Assembly: GCF_001428405.1 (NCBI RefSeq)
Contig: NZ_LMSL01000039.1
Span: 378,883-427,587, forward strand
DNA: 48,705 nt
Direction: 5' to 3'
Origin: Frateuria sp. Soil773
GTDB taxonomy: Bacteria; Pseudomonadota; Gammaproteobacteria; Xanthomonadales; Rhodanobacteraceae
This document shows, piece after piece, positions 35,760 to 44,593 of the stretch (the first letter of the stretch is position 1; each line of letters begins with the position of its first letter). Made by a program: the position numbers and the translations under genes. The notes under the pieces were generated by a model. The model was not told the origin of the DNA. It saw nothing but the letters and a program-made list of their open reading frames with translations, and did no database searches.

Positions 35760-36986
35760 ATGGACGCCGGCCTGCTGCGCACGCTGACCATGGTCACGCT
35801 GGGCCTGTCGCTGGTGCTGCTGGCGCGGCGTCCCGCGCGACGGCTGTTCGGCGCGGGGCCGGCCTTCACCCTGTGGCTGCTGCCGCCACTGATGGCGCTG
35901 CTGTCCTGGCTGCCGGCGCCGGTGCCGGCGCTGGTCCAGGCGGTCCACGTGCTGCCGGCCGCCGCTGCCCTGCCGGGCTCCGCCGCCGCGCCCGCCCCCT
36001 CCGCCGGATGGCTGCCGGCGCTGTGGCTGGCCGGCGCCGGCGTGCTCGTCCTGCGGCTGGCGATCCAGTATGCGCGCCTGCTGCTCGGCACCTGCCCGCT
36101 GCAGGCGCCACTGCGGCGCACCCTGCCACCCCTGCCAGGCCTCCGGCGGCATCGCCTGCGCGAACATGCCGCCGGCCCGGCCGTGCTGTGGGCGCCGCGG
36201 CCGCTCTTGCTGCTGCCGCCGGATTTCCACCGCAGGTTCGACGCCGCCCAGCGCGAACTGGTCCTGCGCCACGAGCTTTCCCATCTCCGCCGCGGCGACC
36301 CGCTGTGGCGCCTGCTCGCCGAGCTGCTGTTCGCCCTGCTCTGGTTCCACCCGCTGGCATGGCTGGCCCTGTCGCGGTTCCGGCTCGACCAGGAGCTGGC
36401 CTGCGACGAGCACGTATTGCGCGCCATGCCCGAAGCCGAGTCGCGCTATGCCCGGACCCTGCTGCACGGCACCGGCACGGAAGCCCTGCCGGCGCTGATC
36501 CCCTGGCTCGCCGAGCCCCAACTGAAGGAGCGCCTCACCATGATCCAGCGTCATCGTCCCGGTTCCCTGCGCCGCCATTCCGGCCTCGTCCTCCTCGGCG
36601 CCCTGATGGCCGGCAGTGTCCTGGTCGCGCAGGCCGGCACGTCCGCCCGCACCGCGGCAGCCAGCCAGGACCTGGGCTACAACCTGCGCACCCCGCCCCT
36701 CTATCCCGCCGATGCGGTCAAGAACCGGGAACAGGGCATGGTGCTGCTGGACGTGCTGGTCGGCACCGACGGCAAACCGCGCAGGATCGAGGTCGAACCG
36801 CGGCAGACCACGGCGTCGGCCAGCCTAGTCAAGGCAGCGACCGATGCCGCCGCGCAATGGCGTTTCAATCCCGCGCTGCGGCAAGGCAGGGCCGTCGAGG
36901 GCCACGTTCGCGTCCCGGTCGATTTCCGTCTCGATCCGCTGTCCGAACCGGCGGCGAACACTCCCAAATCCTCGTCCAGTTCCTAA
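35760..36986 (+). CDS. M56 family (BlaR1-type) metallopeptidase with C-terminal TonB domain
   Basis: A 408-residue membrane protein. Transmembrane helices flank a cytoplasmic zinc protease site H171-ELSH-175, with a further acidic ligand region (LDQELACDEHVL). A last helix lies at about 280-297. The C-terminal 100 residues (PPLYPADAVKNREQGMVLLDVLVGTDGKP to VRVPVDFRL) form a TonB C-terminal domain in place of the penicillin-binding sensor of BlaR1. The signal sensed is therefore probably not a beta-lactam acylation. It is translated with blaI, the likely substrate of its protease. Confidence 0.9.
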   Translation: MDAGLLRTLTMVTLGLSLVLLARRPARRLFGAGPAFTLWLLPPLMALLSWLPAPVPALVQAVHVLPAAAALPGSAAAPAPSAGWLPALWLAGAGVLVLRLAIQYARLLLGTCPLQAPLRRTLPPLPGLRRHRLREHAAGPAVLWAPRPLLLLPPDFHRRFDAAQRELVLRHELSHLRRGDPLWRLLAELLFALLWFHPLAWLALSRFRLDQELACDEHVLRAMPEAESRYARTLLHGTGTEALPALIPWLAEPQLKERLTMIQRHRPGSLRRHSGLVLLGALMAGSVLVAQAGTSARTAAASQDLGYNLRTPPLYPADAVKNREQGMVLLDVLVGTDGKPRRIEVEPRQTTASASLVKAATDAAAQWRFNPALRQGRAVEGHVRVPVDFRLDPLSEPAANTPKSSSSS

Positions 36987-37011
36987 GGACTTCTACACAA
37001 GCCATTGATTT

Positions 37012-37043
37012 GATAACCTCGACGCGCCTACGCCGAGGTTATC
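37012..37043 (+). promoter_or_regulatory. Shine-Dalgarno-sequestering hairpin before the NlpC/P60 gene
   Basis: GATAACCTCG (37012-37021) and CGAGGTTATC (37034-37043) are perfect 10-base arms. The right arm contains GAGG, the Shine-Dalgarno, with nine bases between it and the ATG at 37048. The loop can add a GCG/CGC inner stem with a CCTA tetraloop. Translation should be low until the hairpin opens. Confidence 0.7.
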
Positions 37044-37047
37044 GCTT

Positions 37048-37635
37048 ATGCGCCAGGACTTCGCAGCCACGCTTGCGGCGAACCGCTCGTTCCGTTTGCC
37101 GCTCCGCTCGGCGCCCCGGCTGCTTTCGGTCAGCGCCGCCGCCCTGCTGCTGGCCGCCTGCGCCGGCACGCCGCACAAGCGCCAGCCCACCTACAAGGAT
37201 TCGCACTCGTCGCTGGCCGGCCTGCCGGCGCGCGCGCCCTCGGCGGCCAGCGCCGGCACCGCGAACGACGTGCTGTTCCGCGCGATCGCCCTGGTCGGCA
37301 CGCCCTACCGCTGGGGCGGCAACACCCCGGAGAGCGGCTTCGACTGCAGCGGCCTGGTCGACTACATCTACCGCAATGCGGCCGACATCCTGCTGCCGCG
37401 CACCTCCGGCGAGATGGCCCGCGTGGAAGGCCGCAAGGTGAAGCGGATGACCGAACTGGCCAGCGGCGACCTGGTGTTCTTCGGCGGCCGCGGCGGCATC
37501 AGCCACGTCGGCGTCTACGTCGGCAAGGGGCGCTTCGTGCACGCGCCGAACAGCGGCGGCACGGTGCGCCTGGACGACATCGACGGGCCGTACTGGCGCG
37601 ACCATTTCGCCTACGGCAAGCGCCTGCTCGACTGA
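37048..37635 (+). CDS. NlpC/P60 family lipoprotein peptidase
   Basis: A 195-residue envelope protein. The lipobox is LLAAC with C38 after an unusually long N-region. The NlpC/P60 domain has the catalytic C100 in FDCSGLVDYIY, a histidine in ISHVGVYVG and a second in FVHAP, giving the Cys-His-His triad. Relatives such as Spr/MepS cut peptidoglycan cross-links during growth. It is convergent with argC across a 22-base gap. A strong hairpin covers its ribosome-binding site. Confidence 0.93.
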   Translation: MRQDFAATLAANRSFRLPLRSAPRLLSVSAAALLLAACAGTPHKRQPTYKDSHSSLAGLPARAPSAASAGTANDVLFRAIALVGTPYRWGGNTPESGFDCSGLVDYIYRNAADILLPRTSGEMARVEGRKVKRMTELASGDLVFFGGRGGISHVGVYVGKGRFVHAPNSGGTVRLDDIDGPYWRDHFAYGKRLLD

Positions 37636-37657
37636 GCAGGCACGCCCGGCCGCCGCG

Positions 37658-38614
37658 CTAGGGCAGCGGGATCCCTTCGAGTTCGGCGCAGCCGATCGCG
37701 CGGTTGATGTTCTGCATCGCCTGGGTCGCGGCACCTTTGAGCAGGTTGTCCAGCGTCGCCACCACCACCACCCGCTTGCCGTCGGCCGACAGCGCGAAGC
37801 CGCCGACCTCGGCGTGGTGACGGTGCGCGATGCGGCTGACCCAGGGCGCCTCGTCCACCACCGACACCAGCTTCTCGCCGGCATACGCCTGGCGGAAGCG
37901 CTGCAGCACGTCCTCGCGCTTCGCCGCGCGCGCCAGGTACAGGCTGGTGGTGACGGTGAGCCCGCGGAAATGCGGCGCCACGTGCGGCATGAACTCCACC
38001 GGCAGGCCCAGGTGCGCGCTGGCCTCGCGCTCGTGCATGTGGCCGGTGAGCGCGTACGGCATCAGGTTGTCGCGCAGCTTGTCCGGGTCGTTCTTGTCCG
38101 ACGGCGTGGTGCCGGCGCCGGAGTAGCCCGAGACGCCGAAGCACACCGGCGGCGCGGCCAGCAGGTCCTTCAGCGGCGCGATGGAGAGCTGCATCGCGGT
38201 CGCGTAGCAGCCCGGGTTGCTGATCCGCCGCTCGCCGCGCCACCTGTCGCGGGTCAGTTCCGGCAGGCCGTAGTACCAGCGGTCGTCGAAGCGATGGTCG
38301 GCGGACAGGTCGACGATCACCGGGTCGGCGCCGGCCGCGTCGAACGCGGCGACGCAGGCGGCGGCCTTGCCGTTGGGCAGCGCCAGCACCACCACGTCGG
38401 CGCCCAGTCGCGGCAGCTCCTCGTGCGCCGGCGAGCTGTAGCGCAGCTCGCCCCGGTACTCGGCCACGTGCGCGTCCACGCGCTGGCCGTCCAGCTCGCG
38501 CGAGGACACGAACGCCAGTTCCAGCGCCGGGTGCCCCGCGACCAGCCGGATCAGCTCCGCGCCGGTGTGGCCACGGGCGCCGACGATGCCGACCGTCTTC
38601 TTCGTCATGCTCAT
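37658..38614 (-). CDS. argC: N-acetyl-gamma-glutamyl-phosphate reductase
   Basis: A 318-residue NADPH-dependent reductase, third step of arginine synthesis. It has the cofactor motif [16 protein letters not shown], the active-site C136 in ISNPGCYAT and the conserved HMHEREA. The ATG at 38614 is five bases past the argA/B stop; an ATG two codons downstream (38608) is also possible. It is the last gene of the arg cluster here; no argH follows, since the next gene is the convergent NlpC/P60 gene. Confidence 0.97.
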   Translation of the reverse strand: MSMTKKTVGIVGARGHTGAELIRLVAGHPALELAFVSSRELDGQRVDAHVAEYRGELRYSSPAHEELPRLGADVVVLALPNGKAAACVAAFDAAGADPVIVDLSADHRFDDRWYYGLPELTRDRWRGERRISNPGCYATAMQLSIAPLKDLLAAPPVCFGVSGYSGAGTTPSDKNDPDKLRDNLMPYALTGHMHEREASAHLGLPVEFMPHVAPHFRGLTVTTSLYLARAAKREDVLQRFRQAYAGEKLVSVVDEAPWVSRIAHRHHAEVGGFALSADGKRVVVVATLDNLLKGAATQAMQNINRAIGCAELEGIPLP

Positions 38615-38619
38615 GTCGA

Positions 38620-39936
38620 TCAATCCATCAGGGTCGGCTGCCGCGTGGCGCAGTGCGCGACGCAGCGTCCGATCGTGTCGAAGTCGTCGATGCCGTACCA
38701 GTACACCTTCCAGCGCGGCTGCTTCAGGCAGCCGTCGCATTCGGCGTCGTAGAACGGGTTGACGTTGTTGCCGTGGCGCGAGCGCCAGAACAGTTGCGGG
38801 TTCTGCTCGCGCATCACCAGCCACACCGCCCGGCCCAGGCCCTCGCCTTGCGCCTCGTCGAGCACGGCGAACTTGTCCAGGTAGGTCAGTCCGTCCTCCC
38901 GGGTGAGGATCATCGCGGCGCGGTAGTTCTCGCTGACGTAGATGCGGTGGGGCCGGGTGCGCTCGAAATAGTCCGGCACCAGCGTGCGGCCGAAGCTGGA
39001 CTCGATCAGCCCGCGCATCCGCGCCAGGTCGATGCCCTCCCACGAGTCGAAGGCGAGCACCTTCTCGCCGCGCCGCACCAGGGTGCCCGAGCCCTTGTGG
39101 GTGAACAGCTCCTTGGCCAGCTCGGACGGCCGCGTGATCGACACCGACGAGGTCAGCGGCAGGTCGGCCAGCAGGTCGGCGATCTGCTCGATCTTCAGCC
39201 GCATGCCGCCGTTGATCCACGGCTGCGCCATCAGGTGCTCGAACTCGGTGCTGAGGTTGATCGAGTCGATCACCTTGCCCTGGCCGTCGAGCAGGCCGCC
39301 GGTGCCGGTGAGGAAGACGATCTTGTACGGCTGCAGCACGCGCACCAGCTCGTTGGCGGCGAAGTCGGCGTTGATGTTGAGGATCTGCCCTTCCGCCGTC
39401 TCGCCCAGGCTGGCGATCACCGGGATCGAGTTGGCGCGCAGGCTGGCCTCGATCGGCGCCAGGTTGATGCTGGCGACCTTGCCAACCAGGCCGTAGGTAT
39501 CGCGGTCCAGGTAGGTGGAGGCGAACACGCCCGAGGGCACCGAGGTGGCGCGGGTGTCCATCGCGTGCAGCGCGTCCACCAGCCGCAGGTTCTGCTGCTG
39601 GAACACCTTGCGCACGATCGCCAGCGCCTTCGGCGAGGTCACCCGCAGGCCGTTGACGGTCTGCTTCTCGATGCCGGCCGCGGCCAGTTCCTCGTCCAGT
39701 TGCGGCCCGGCGCCGTGCAGCACGATCGGGGTGAGGCCGACCTGCTGCAGGAAGGTCAGCGACGAGGTGAGGTCGGGCAGCTCGTCGCGCAGCACCGCGC
39801 CGCCGACCTTGACCACGGCGAAGCGCTTCGCGTCGAGCTGCGAGAAGCGCTTGAGGTACTGCTGGATCTCCTTCGCGCTGCCCATCGCCGAGAGCAGCCG
39901 TACGATGGTCTTCCTGGTGTGCTTATGCGTTTCCAC
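38620..39936 (-). CDS. argB: Bifunctional N-acetylglutamate synthase/kinase
   Basis: A 438-residue fusion. Residues about 1-285 are the amino-acid kinase domain ([46 protein letters not shown]). Residues about 286-438 are a GNAT acetyltransferase domain ([36 protein letters not shown]). It carries out the first two steps of arginine synthesis. The fused type is known in xanthomonads. The start overlaps the end of the deacetylase gene by 14 bases. The kinase is expected to be arginine-sensitive. Confidence 0.95.
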   Translation of the reverse strand: METHKHTRKTIVRLLSAMGSAKEIQQYLKRFSQLDAKRFAVVKVGGAVLRDELPDLTSSLTFLQQVGLTPIVLHGAGPQLDEELAAAGIEKQTVNGLRVTSPKALAIVRKVFQQQNLRLVDALHAMDTRATSVPSGVFASTYLDRDTYGLVGKVASINLAPIEASLRANSIPVIASLGETAEGQILNINADFAANELVRVLQPYKIVFLTGTGGLLDGQGKVIDSINLSTEFEHLMAQPWINGGMRLKIEQIADLLADLPLTSSVSITRPSELAKELFTHKGSGTLVRRGEKVLAFDSWEGIDLARMRGLIESSFGRTLVPDYFERTRPHRIYVSENYRAAMILTREDGLTYLDKFAVLDEAQGEGLGRAVWLVMREQNPQLFWRSRHGNNVNPFYDAECDGCLKQPRWKVYWYGIDDFDTIGRCVAHCATRQPTLMD

Positions 39937-41023
39937 GGCTCACGATCCGGTAGAGGGTTTCGGCGTAGCGCCGCAACTGGTCGAGCGCCACCCATTCGTC
40001 GGCGGCATGCGCCTGGGCGATGTCGCCCGGGCCGTAGACGAACGAGGTGTAGCCCGCGGCCGAGAACAGCGCCGACTCGGTCCAGAAGTCGACCGCGTTG
40101 CCCACCGGGATGCCCAGCTCGTCGGCCAGGTCGCGCGCCTCCAGCCGGCGCGCTTCCGCCGTGGCGGTGTCGCCGGCCGGCAGCGAATCGCCGCGGAAGG
40201 TTTCGCCGAACTCCACCGGATGCGGCTCGACCAGGGTGCGGAAGGTTTCCAGCAGGCGGTCGGCGTCCATCGACGGCAGCGGGCGGAAGCCGAAGCGCAC
40301 GTCGGCGGTCGGCGCGATCATGTTCGCCTTGATGCCGCCCTCGACCTTGCCGATGTTGAAACGCAGCCCGGTCAGCCCGCCGAAGCGCTCGTGCGACTGC
40401 GCCGCGACGAAATCCAGCGCGGCGCCGCCCCAGCGCACCGCCTGGTGCAGCGCGCTGTCGGACGCCTGCTGCTCGCCCGAGGCATGCCCGGCGCGGCCGC
40501 TGAAACGCATCTGCACCGAATGGATGCCGCGATGCGCCAGCACCGCCTCGCCGCGGGTCGGCTCGGCGACGATCACCGCCTCGTACCCGGGCTTGCCGGC
40601 GAGGAAGCCGGCGATGCAGCGCGCGTCGTTCGCCTCCTCGTCGGTGGACAGCAGCAGCGCCAGCGGACCCTCGGTGGCGCGCGCCACCGCCAGCAGCGCC
40701 GCCGCCGCGCCCTTGATGTCGCAGGCGCCGAGGCCGATCGCACGGTCGCCCTCCACGCGCAGCACGTGCGGGTCCGCGCTCCAGTGCGGCGAATCCGGCA
40801 CCGTGTCCATGTGCACGTTGAACAGGTATTTCGGCTGGCCGCGCACCGCGTGCAGGGTCACCGCGCCGGCGCCGTAGTCGGTCACCGTGACCTCGAAGTC
40901 CGGCAACTGCGCGCGCAGGTAGTCGAACATGCCGCCGGTGCCGATCGCCCGCGGCGGATTGCGCGTGTCGAAGCCGACCAGTGCCCTCAAGTGTTCCAGC
41001 GTCGCGTCGAGCAGGCCGCTCAT
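39923..41023 (-). CDS. argE: N-acetylcitrulline deacetylase (ArgE-type M20 peptidase)
   Basis: A 366-residue M20 metallohydrolase. The metal ligands are in [10 protein letters not shown] (H71, D73), ACDIKGA (D102) and STDEEAND (E129/E130). In organisms with N-acetylornithine carbamoyltransferase the deacetylase acts on N-acetylcitrulline rather than N-acetylornithine. The presence of that carbamoyltransferase in the same operon supports this substrate. Its ATG overlaps the argG TGA (ATGA at 41020-41023). Confidence 0.93.
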   Translation of the reverse strand: MSGLLDATLEHLRALVGFDTRNPPRAIGTGGMFDYLRAQLPDFEVTVTDYGAGAVTLHAVRGQPKYLFNVHMDTVPDSPHWSADPHVLRVEGDRAIGLGACDIKGAAAALLAVARATEGPLALLLSTDEEANDARCIAGFLAGKPGYEAVIVAEPTRGEAVLAHRGIHSVQMRFSGRAGHASGEQQASDSALHQAVRWGGAALDFVAAQSHERFGGLTGLRFNIGKVEGGIKANMIAPTADVRFGFRPLPSMDADRLLETFRTLVEPHPVEFGETFRGDSLPAGDTATAEARRLEARDLADELGIPVGNAVDFWTESALFSAAGYTSFVYGPGDIAQAHAADEWVALDQLRRYAETLYRIVSRGNA

Positions 41024-42264
41024 CGGTTGACCTCGGCCCATAGCGTGCTGCTCATGCCGAACAGCTTGATGAAGCCCTCGGCCTCGGTCACGCCCCAGTC
41101 GGCCGACTGCGCGTAGGTGGCGCCCTTGGCGTTGAGGATGTGCTTCGACTCCACCGCCACGGCGTTGACGACGCCGCCGGCGGTTTCCAGCGTCACCTCG
41201 CCGTTGACCGCGGCCTGGCTCGATGCCAGGAACGCTTCCAGGTCGGTCTTCAGCGGGTCGTGGAAGAAGCCCTCGTAGACCAGCTCCACCCACTTGCGCG
41301 CCACTTCGGGCTTGAAGCGGTTCTGCTGCTTGCTGAGCACCGCTTCCTCCAGCGCGCGGTGCGCGGCGAGCAGCGCGGTGAGGCCCGGCGCCTCGAAGAT
41401 GATGCGGCCCTTCAGGCCGATCGTGGTGTCGCCGGTATAGATGCCACGGCCCACGCCGTACTGCGCGAACAGGCCGTTGAGCCTGGCCAGCAGCCGATGG
41501 CCGGCGATCTTCTCGCCGTCCAGCGTCACCGCCTCGCCGCGGACGAAACCGATCTTCACGCGCAGCGGTTCGGACGGCCATTCGGCGCGCGGCTTGCACC
41601 AGCCCACCGCGCCCTCGCCCGGCGCCTGCCACTTGTCGATCTCGCCGCCGGACATGGTCAGGCCGAGCAGGTTCTCGTTGATGGTGTAGGCCTGCTGCTT
41701 GGCGCGCACGCCGAAGCCGCGCTCCTCCAGGAACTTCTGCTCGTAGGCGCGCGTCTGCGTGTGCTCCTTCTGGATCTCGCGGATCGGCGCCACGATCTCG
41801 TAGTCGCCCAGCGCCTTCACCGCCAGGTCGAAGCGCACCTGGTCGTTGCCCATGCCGGTGCAGCCGTGCGCGATCGCCCGCGTGCCCAGTTCGGCGGCGC
41901 GCTTGAGCGCGGCCTCCACGATCAGGTAGCGGTCGGACACCAGCAGCGGATACTGGCCCTGGTAGCCCTCGCCCGCCTGCACGAACGGCTTGACGAAACC
42001 CTCCCATATCGCCGGGCCGCCATCGACGGTGACGTGGCTGGCCACGCCCAGCTCCTTCGCGCGGTTCTCGATGAAGGCACGCTCCTCGGCGTCCACGCCG
42101 CCGGTATCGGCGAACACGGTGTGCACGGCCCAGCCGCGCTCCTGGAGGTAGGGCACGCAGAAGCTGGTGTCGAGGCCCCCGGAAAAGGCAAGCACGATGT
42201 GCCTGCCTTTTCCGGGGGCGGGAATGGGGAATGGGGAATGGGGAATGGTAGAAGCGTTCGACAT
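41020..42264 (-). CDS. argG: Argininosuccinate synthase with repeat-derived N-terminal extension
   Basis: A 414-residue ATP-dependent ligase joining citrulline and aspartate. The ATP site AFSGGLDTS is at 26-34, and [20 protein letters not shown] and [20 protein letters not shown] are conserved. The usual xanthomonad protein starts only a few residues before IVLAFSGG. Here translation must begin at the ATG at 42264 (AGGAAA Shine-Dalgarno), which adds [18 protein letters not shown]. The proline-rich part is encoded by a dispersed GGGGAAT-type repeat. A 15-base near-perfect inverted repeat occupies codons about 18-28. Confidence 0.96.
   Translation of the reverse strand: MSNASTIPHSPFPIPAPGKGRHIVLAFSGGLDTSFCVPYLQERGWAVHTVFADTGGVDAEERAFIENRAKELGVASHVTVDGGPAIWEGFVKPFVQAGEGYQGQYPLLVSDRYLIVEAALKRAAELGTRAIAHGCTGMGNDQVRFDLAVKALGDYEIVAPIREIQKEHTQTRAYEQKFLEERGFGVRAKQQAYTINENLLGLTMSGGEIDKWQAPGEGAVGWCKPRAEWPSEPLRVKIGFVRGEAVTLDGEKIAGHRLLARLNGLFAQYGVGRGIYTGDTTIGLKGRIIFEAPGLTALLAAHRALEEAVLSKQQNRFKPEVARKWVELVYEGFFHDPLKTDLEAFLASSQAAVNGEVTLETAGGVVNAVAVESKHILNAKGATYAQSADWGVTEAEGFIKLFGMSSTLWAEVNR
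42181..42213 (-). repeat. Hairpin within the argG 5' coding region
   Basis: GGAAAAGGCAAGCAC and GTGCCTGCCTTTTCC flank a three-base loop, with one mismatch in 15 positions. In the argG mRNA it begins about 50 bases after the AUG. Confidence 0.75.
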
Positions 42265-42355
42265 GATGGTTTCCTGGAAAATGCGGACGTGGCAAAACGG
42301 ACAAGTTACGAAAAACTGCTCTGGACGATTCTCTATTCCCGATTCCCTATTCCCC
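42214..42355. repeat. GGGGAAT-type inverted repeats flanking the argG start
   Basis: The left arm (42214-42248) has four GGGGAAT/GGGAAT units after a GGGGGCGGG run. The right arm (42328-42355) has the complementary ATTCCC units. The left arm encodes part of the ArgG N-terminus; the right arm supplies the last codons and stop of the OsmC gene. The left arm's G-runs meet the pattern for a G-quadruplex. Confidence 0.85.
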
Positions 42356-42820
42356 GCTCACGACCACCCGCGGCTCGCAGCGCACCGGGAAATTCACCGA
42401 GTTGGCGATGAAGCAGGCGTGGTGCGCCGCCTCGTGGGCGGCCTGGGCCTTGGCCGGGTCGCTGGCGGCGCTGATCGTGACCGTGGGGCGCAGCACCACT
42501 TCGGTGAAGCGGCCGCCGTCGCCTTCGGTCTGCATCGTGCCTTCGGCGGCATCGGCATAGGCGGTGACCACCACCCCGGCCACGGTGGCCATGTGCAGGT
42601 AGGACAGCATGTGGCAGGTGGAGAGCGCGGCCACCAGCATGTCCTCGGGGTTGTGGCGCGAGGCGTCGCCACGGAAGGTGGGATCGGACGAGCCGGCGAT
42701 ATCGGGCTTCCCCTCGATGCGGATCACGTGGTCGCGGCCGTAGTTGCGGTAGCCGTCGGTGCCGCTGCCGCGGTTGCCGGTCCATTCCACGTCGACGCGG
42801 TAGTGATGTGGGCGTGTCAC
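42347..42820 (-). CDS. OsmC family protein
   Basis: A 157-residue OsmC/Ohr-fold protein with the two redox cysteines in STCHMLSYL and [12 protein letters not shown]. These proteins are thiol peroxidases acting on organic hydroperoxides. Translation starts at the GTG at 42820, overlapping the paiB stop (GTGA). The final codons SGE-stop lie in the dispersed repeat, so the natural C-terminus may have been changed slightly. It sits inside the arg operon without an obvious metabolic link. Confidence 0.9.
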   Translation of the reverse strand: MTRPHHYRVDVEWTGNRGSGTDGYRNYGRDHVIRIEGKPDIAGSSDPTFRGDASRHNPEDMLVAALSTCHMLSYLHMATVAGVVVTAYADAAEGTMQTEGDGGRFTEVVLRPTVTISAASDPAKAQAAHEAAHHACFIANSVNFPVRCEPRVVVSGE

Positions 42821-43437
42821 GGCTTCGTCTCCTGTCGGACCATGAGGTCGGCCAGTTCCGCGTCGCCGTCGCCGTCGCGTTCGCGCAGGCCGGCGATCAC
42901 GCCCTCGCGGTTGCGCCCGGGATGGTTCTGGCTCAGCTTGAACTTGCCTTCGATGCGGTCGATGGCGATTTCGAGGCCGACGATCGCGCGCAGCGATTTC
43001 TCGACGTGGTCGTCCGGCGCATCGCCGATCTTCCACGGCTGCGGCTGGCCGGCCTCGTGGCGATCGGTGAGCCTTTCCAGCAACCGGCGCAGCCAGGCCG
43101 CGTCGCCGGTCACCCGCAGCCGGCCGTGCGCGTGCGCCACCGCGTAGTTCCAGGTCGGCAACTCGCGCCCGGTCTCGTGCTTGCTCGGATACCAGTTCGG
43201 GCTGACGTAGCCGTCCGGGCCACGGAAGATCGCCAGCACCTCGGCGCCGTCCAGCCGGGCCAGCTCGTTGCCGCGCGCCACGTGGCCGTGCAAGACCCCG
43301 TCCACCAGCTCGAACGGCAAATGGTTGGCGACAAGTCCATCCGGCCCCTGCACCACCAAGCTGGCGAACGGGTAGTCGCGGATCAGCCCGTGCAGGGCCT
43401 CGGTGCGCGTCTCGGCGAAGTGCTTCGGCGTATACAT
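42817..43437 (-). CDS. FMN-binding negative transcriptional regulator, PaiB family
   Basis: A 206-residue PaiB-type protein (MYTPKHFAETRTEALHGLIRDYPFASLV) with the split-barrel flavin-binding fold and segments HVARGNELARL, YVSPNWYPSKHETGRELPTWNYA and KLSQNHPGRNREGVI. PaiB of Bacillus regulates sporulation and degradative enzyme genes; gammaproteobacterial members are uncharacterised. It lies 10 bases after argF'. Confidence 0.9.
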   Translation of the reverse strand: MYTPKHFAETRTEALHGLIRDYPFASLVVQGPDGLVANHLPFELVDGVLHGHVARGNELARLDGAEVLAIFRGPDGYVSPNWYPSKHETGRELPTWNYAVAHAHGRLRVTGDAAWLRRLLERLTDRHEAGQPQPWKIGDAPDDHVEKSLRAIVGLEIAIDRIEGKFKLSQNHPGRNREGVIAGLRERDGDGDAELADLMVRQETKP

Positions 43438-43447
43438 GACGGCCGGC

Positions 43448-44455
43448 TCAGCCCTGGCCCGCCAGCAGTGCCATCACCGCCTTCTGCACGTGCAGGCGGT
43501 TTTCGGCCTCGTCGATGGCGATGCAGTACGGCGCGTCCATCACCGCGTCGGTGGCCTTCACGTTGCGGCGCAGCGGCAGGCAGTGGCTGAACAGGCCATG
43601 GTTGGTCAGCGCCATCTTCGCCTCGTCCACGATGAAGTGCCGGTGCGCCTCGCGGATCGGCTTCTCCTGCTCCCACCTGCCGAAATACGGCAGCGCGCCC
43701 CAGCTCTTGGCGTAGACCACGTCGGCGCCGGCGTAGGCTTCCTCGATGTCGTGGCTGACCTTGAGCGAGCCGCCGTTCTGCTCGGCGTTCAGACGTCCGG
43801 ACGTCATGTAGCGCTCGTCCAGCACGTAGTCGGGCGTGGGGCACAGCAGGGTCACGTCCATGCCCATCTTGGTGGCGATCAGCAGCGCGGAATTGGCCAC
43901 CGCGGTGTTCAGCGGCTTCGGATGGTAGGTCCAGGTCAGCACGTACTTCTTCTTCGTCAGGTCGCCCAGGTGTTCCTTCATCGCCAGCGCATGCGCCAGC
44001 TCCTGGCAGGGGTGGGTGATCGTCTCCATGTTGATCACCGGCACCGTGGCGTATTGCGCGAACGCCTTGATCACCTTGTCCTCGCGGTCCACCGACCAGT
44101 CCTGGAACTTCGGGAAGGCGCGCACGGCGATCAGGTCGACGTAGCGGCTGAGCACGCGCGCCACCTCGGCGATGTGCTCCTCGGTGTCGCCGTCCATCAC
44201 GCTGCCCGCCTCGAACTCGATCGGCCAGGCGTCCTTGCCCGGCGCCAGCACGATCGCGTGGCCGCCCAGGTGGAACGCGCCCAGCTCGAAGCTGGTGCGG
44301 GTGCGCATCGACGGGTTGAAGAACAGCAGCGCGACCGACTTGCCGGCCAGTTGCTGGCCGCGCGGCGAACGCTTGAAGGCGGCCGCCTGCTCCAGCAACG
44401 CGTCGATCTCGGCGCGGCTGTAGTCCTGGGTGGTGAGGAAGTGGCGAAGAGTCAT
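43448..44455 (-). CDS. argF': N-acetylornithine carbamoyltransferase
   Basis: A 335-residue transcarbamylase. The carbamoyl phosphate motif is SMRTR (49-53). KDAWPIEFEAGSVMDGDTEEH contains W77 and E92, the residues that define acetylornithine specificity in the X. campestris enzyme. HCLPLRRNVKATD contains K300, matching the lysine that is carboxylated there. It makes N-acetylcitrulline. The ATG at 44455 has an AGGGA Shine-Dalgarno; an extension to 44503 would run into the terminator. It is the first structural gene of the arg operon and is preceded by a putative attenuator. Confidence 0.96.
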   Translation of the reverse strand: MTLRHFLTTQDYSRAEIDALLEQAAAFKRSPRGQQLAGKSVALLFFNPSMRTRTSFELGAFHLGGHAIVLAPGKDAWPIEFEAGSVMDGDTEEHIAEVARVLSRYVDLIAVRAFPKFQDWSVDREDKVIKAFAQYATVPVINMETITHPCQELAHALAMKEHLGDLTKKKYVLTWTYHPKPLNTAVANSALLIATKMGMDVTLLCPTPDYVLDERYMTSGRLNAEQNGGSLKVSHDIEEAYAGADVVYAKSWGALPYFGRWEQEKPIREAHRHFIVDEAKMALTNHGLFSHCLPLRRNVKATDAVMDAPYCIAIDEAENRLHVQKAVMALLAGQG

Positions 44456-44500
44456 CGGTTTTTCCCTGCGGCGGCAGCCGCGTGAGTCAGATCCAGAAAA

Positions 44501-44530
44501 CAAAAAACCCGGCTCGAGGCCGGGTTTTGT
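44501..44530 (-). terminator. Intrinsic terminator in the arg operon leader
   Basis: On the minus strand AAAACCCGGC, loop CTCGA and GCCGGGTTTT are followed by TTTTTTGTTTT. It lies between the leader ORF and argF', with no other gene in between, so it acts as an attenuator rather than a gene-end terminator. Confidence 0.92.
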
Positions 44531-44593
44531 CGTCGACTTGCATGAAATGCGCGCGACAGCCTACCCGGCCGGATGTCGGTTCATCGGTCGACG
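44502..44593 (-). promoter_or_regulatory. Putative arginine attenuator with alternative RNA structures
   Basis: On the minus strand: segment A CGTCGAC (44593-44587, Arg codons 25-26); B GGCCGGGT (44570-44563, codons 33-34 and stop); C GTCGACG (44537-44531); D ACCCGGCC (44525-44518); E GCCGGGTTTTTT (44513-44502). D-E is the terminator. B-D is an 8-base antiterminator. A-C would prevent B-D. A ribosome stalled at the Arg codons covers A and frees B to pair with D. Confidence 0.65.

Noticed and set aside
35354-36986. Beta-lactam resistance operon
   Set aside because: BlaI and an M56 protease are present, but there is no beta-lactamase gene, and the penicillin-sensing domain is replaced by TonB.
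38653-40332. 559-codon plus-strand frame over argA/B and argE
   Set aside because: It covers two conserved genes on the opposite strand and has shadow-like composition.
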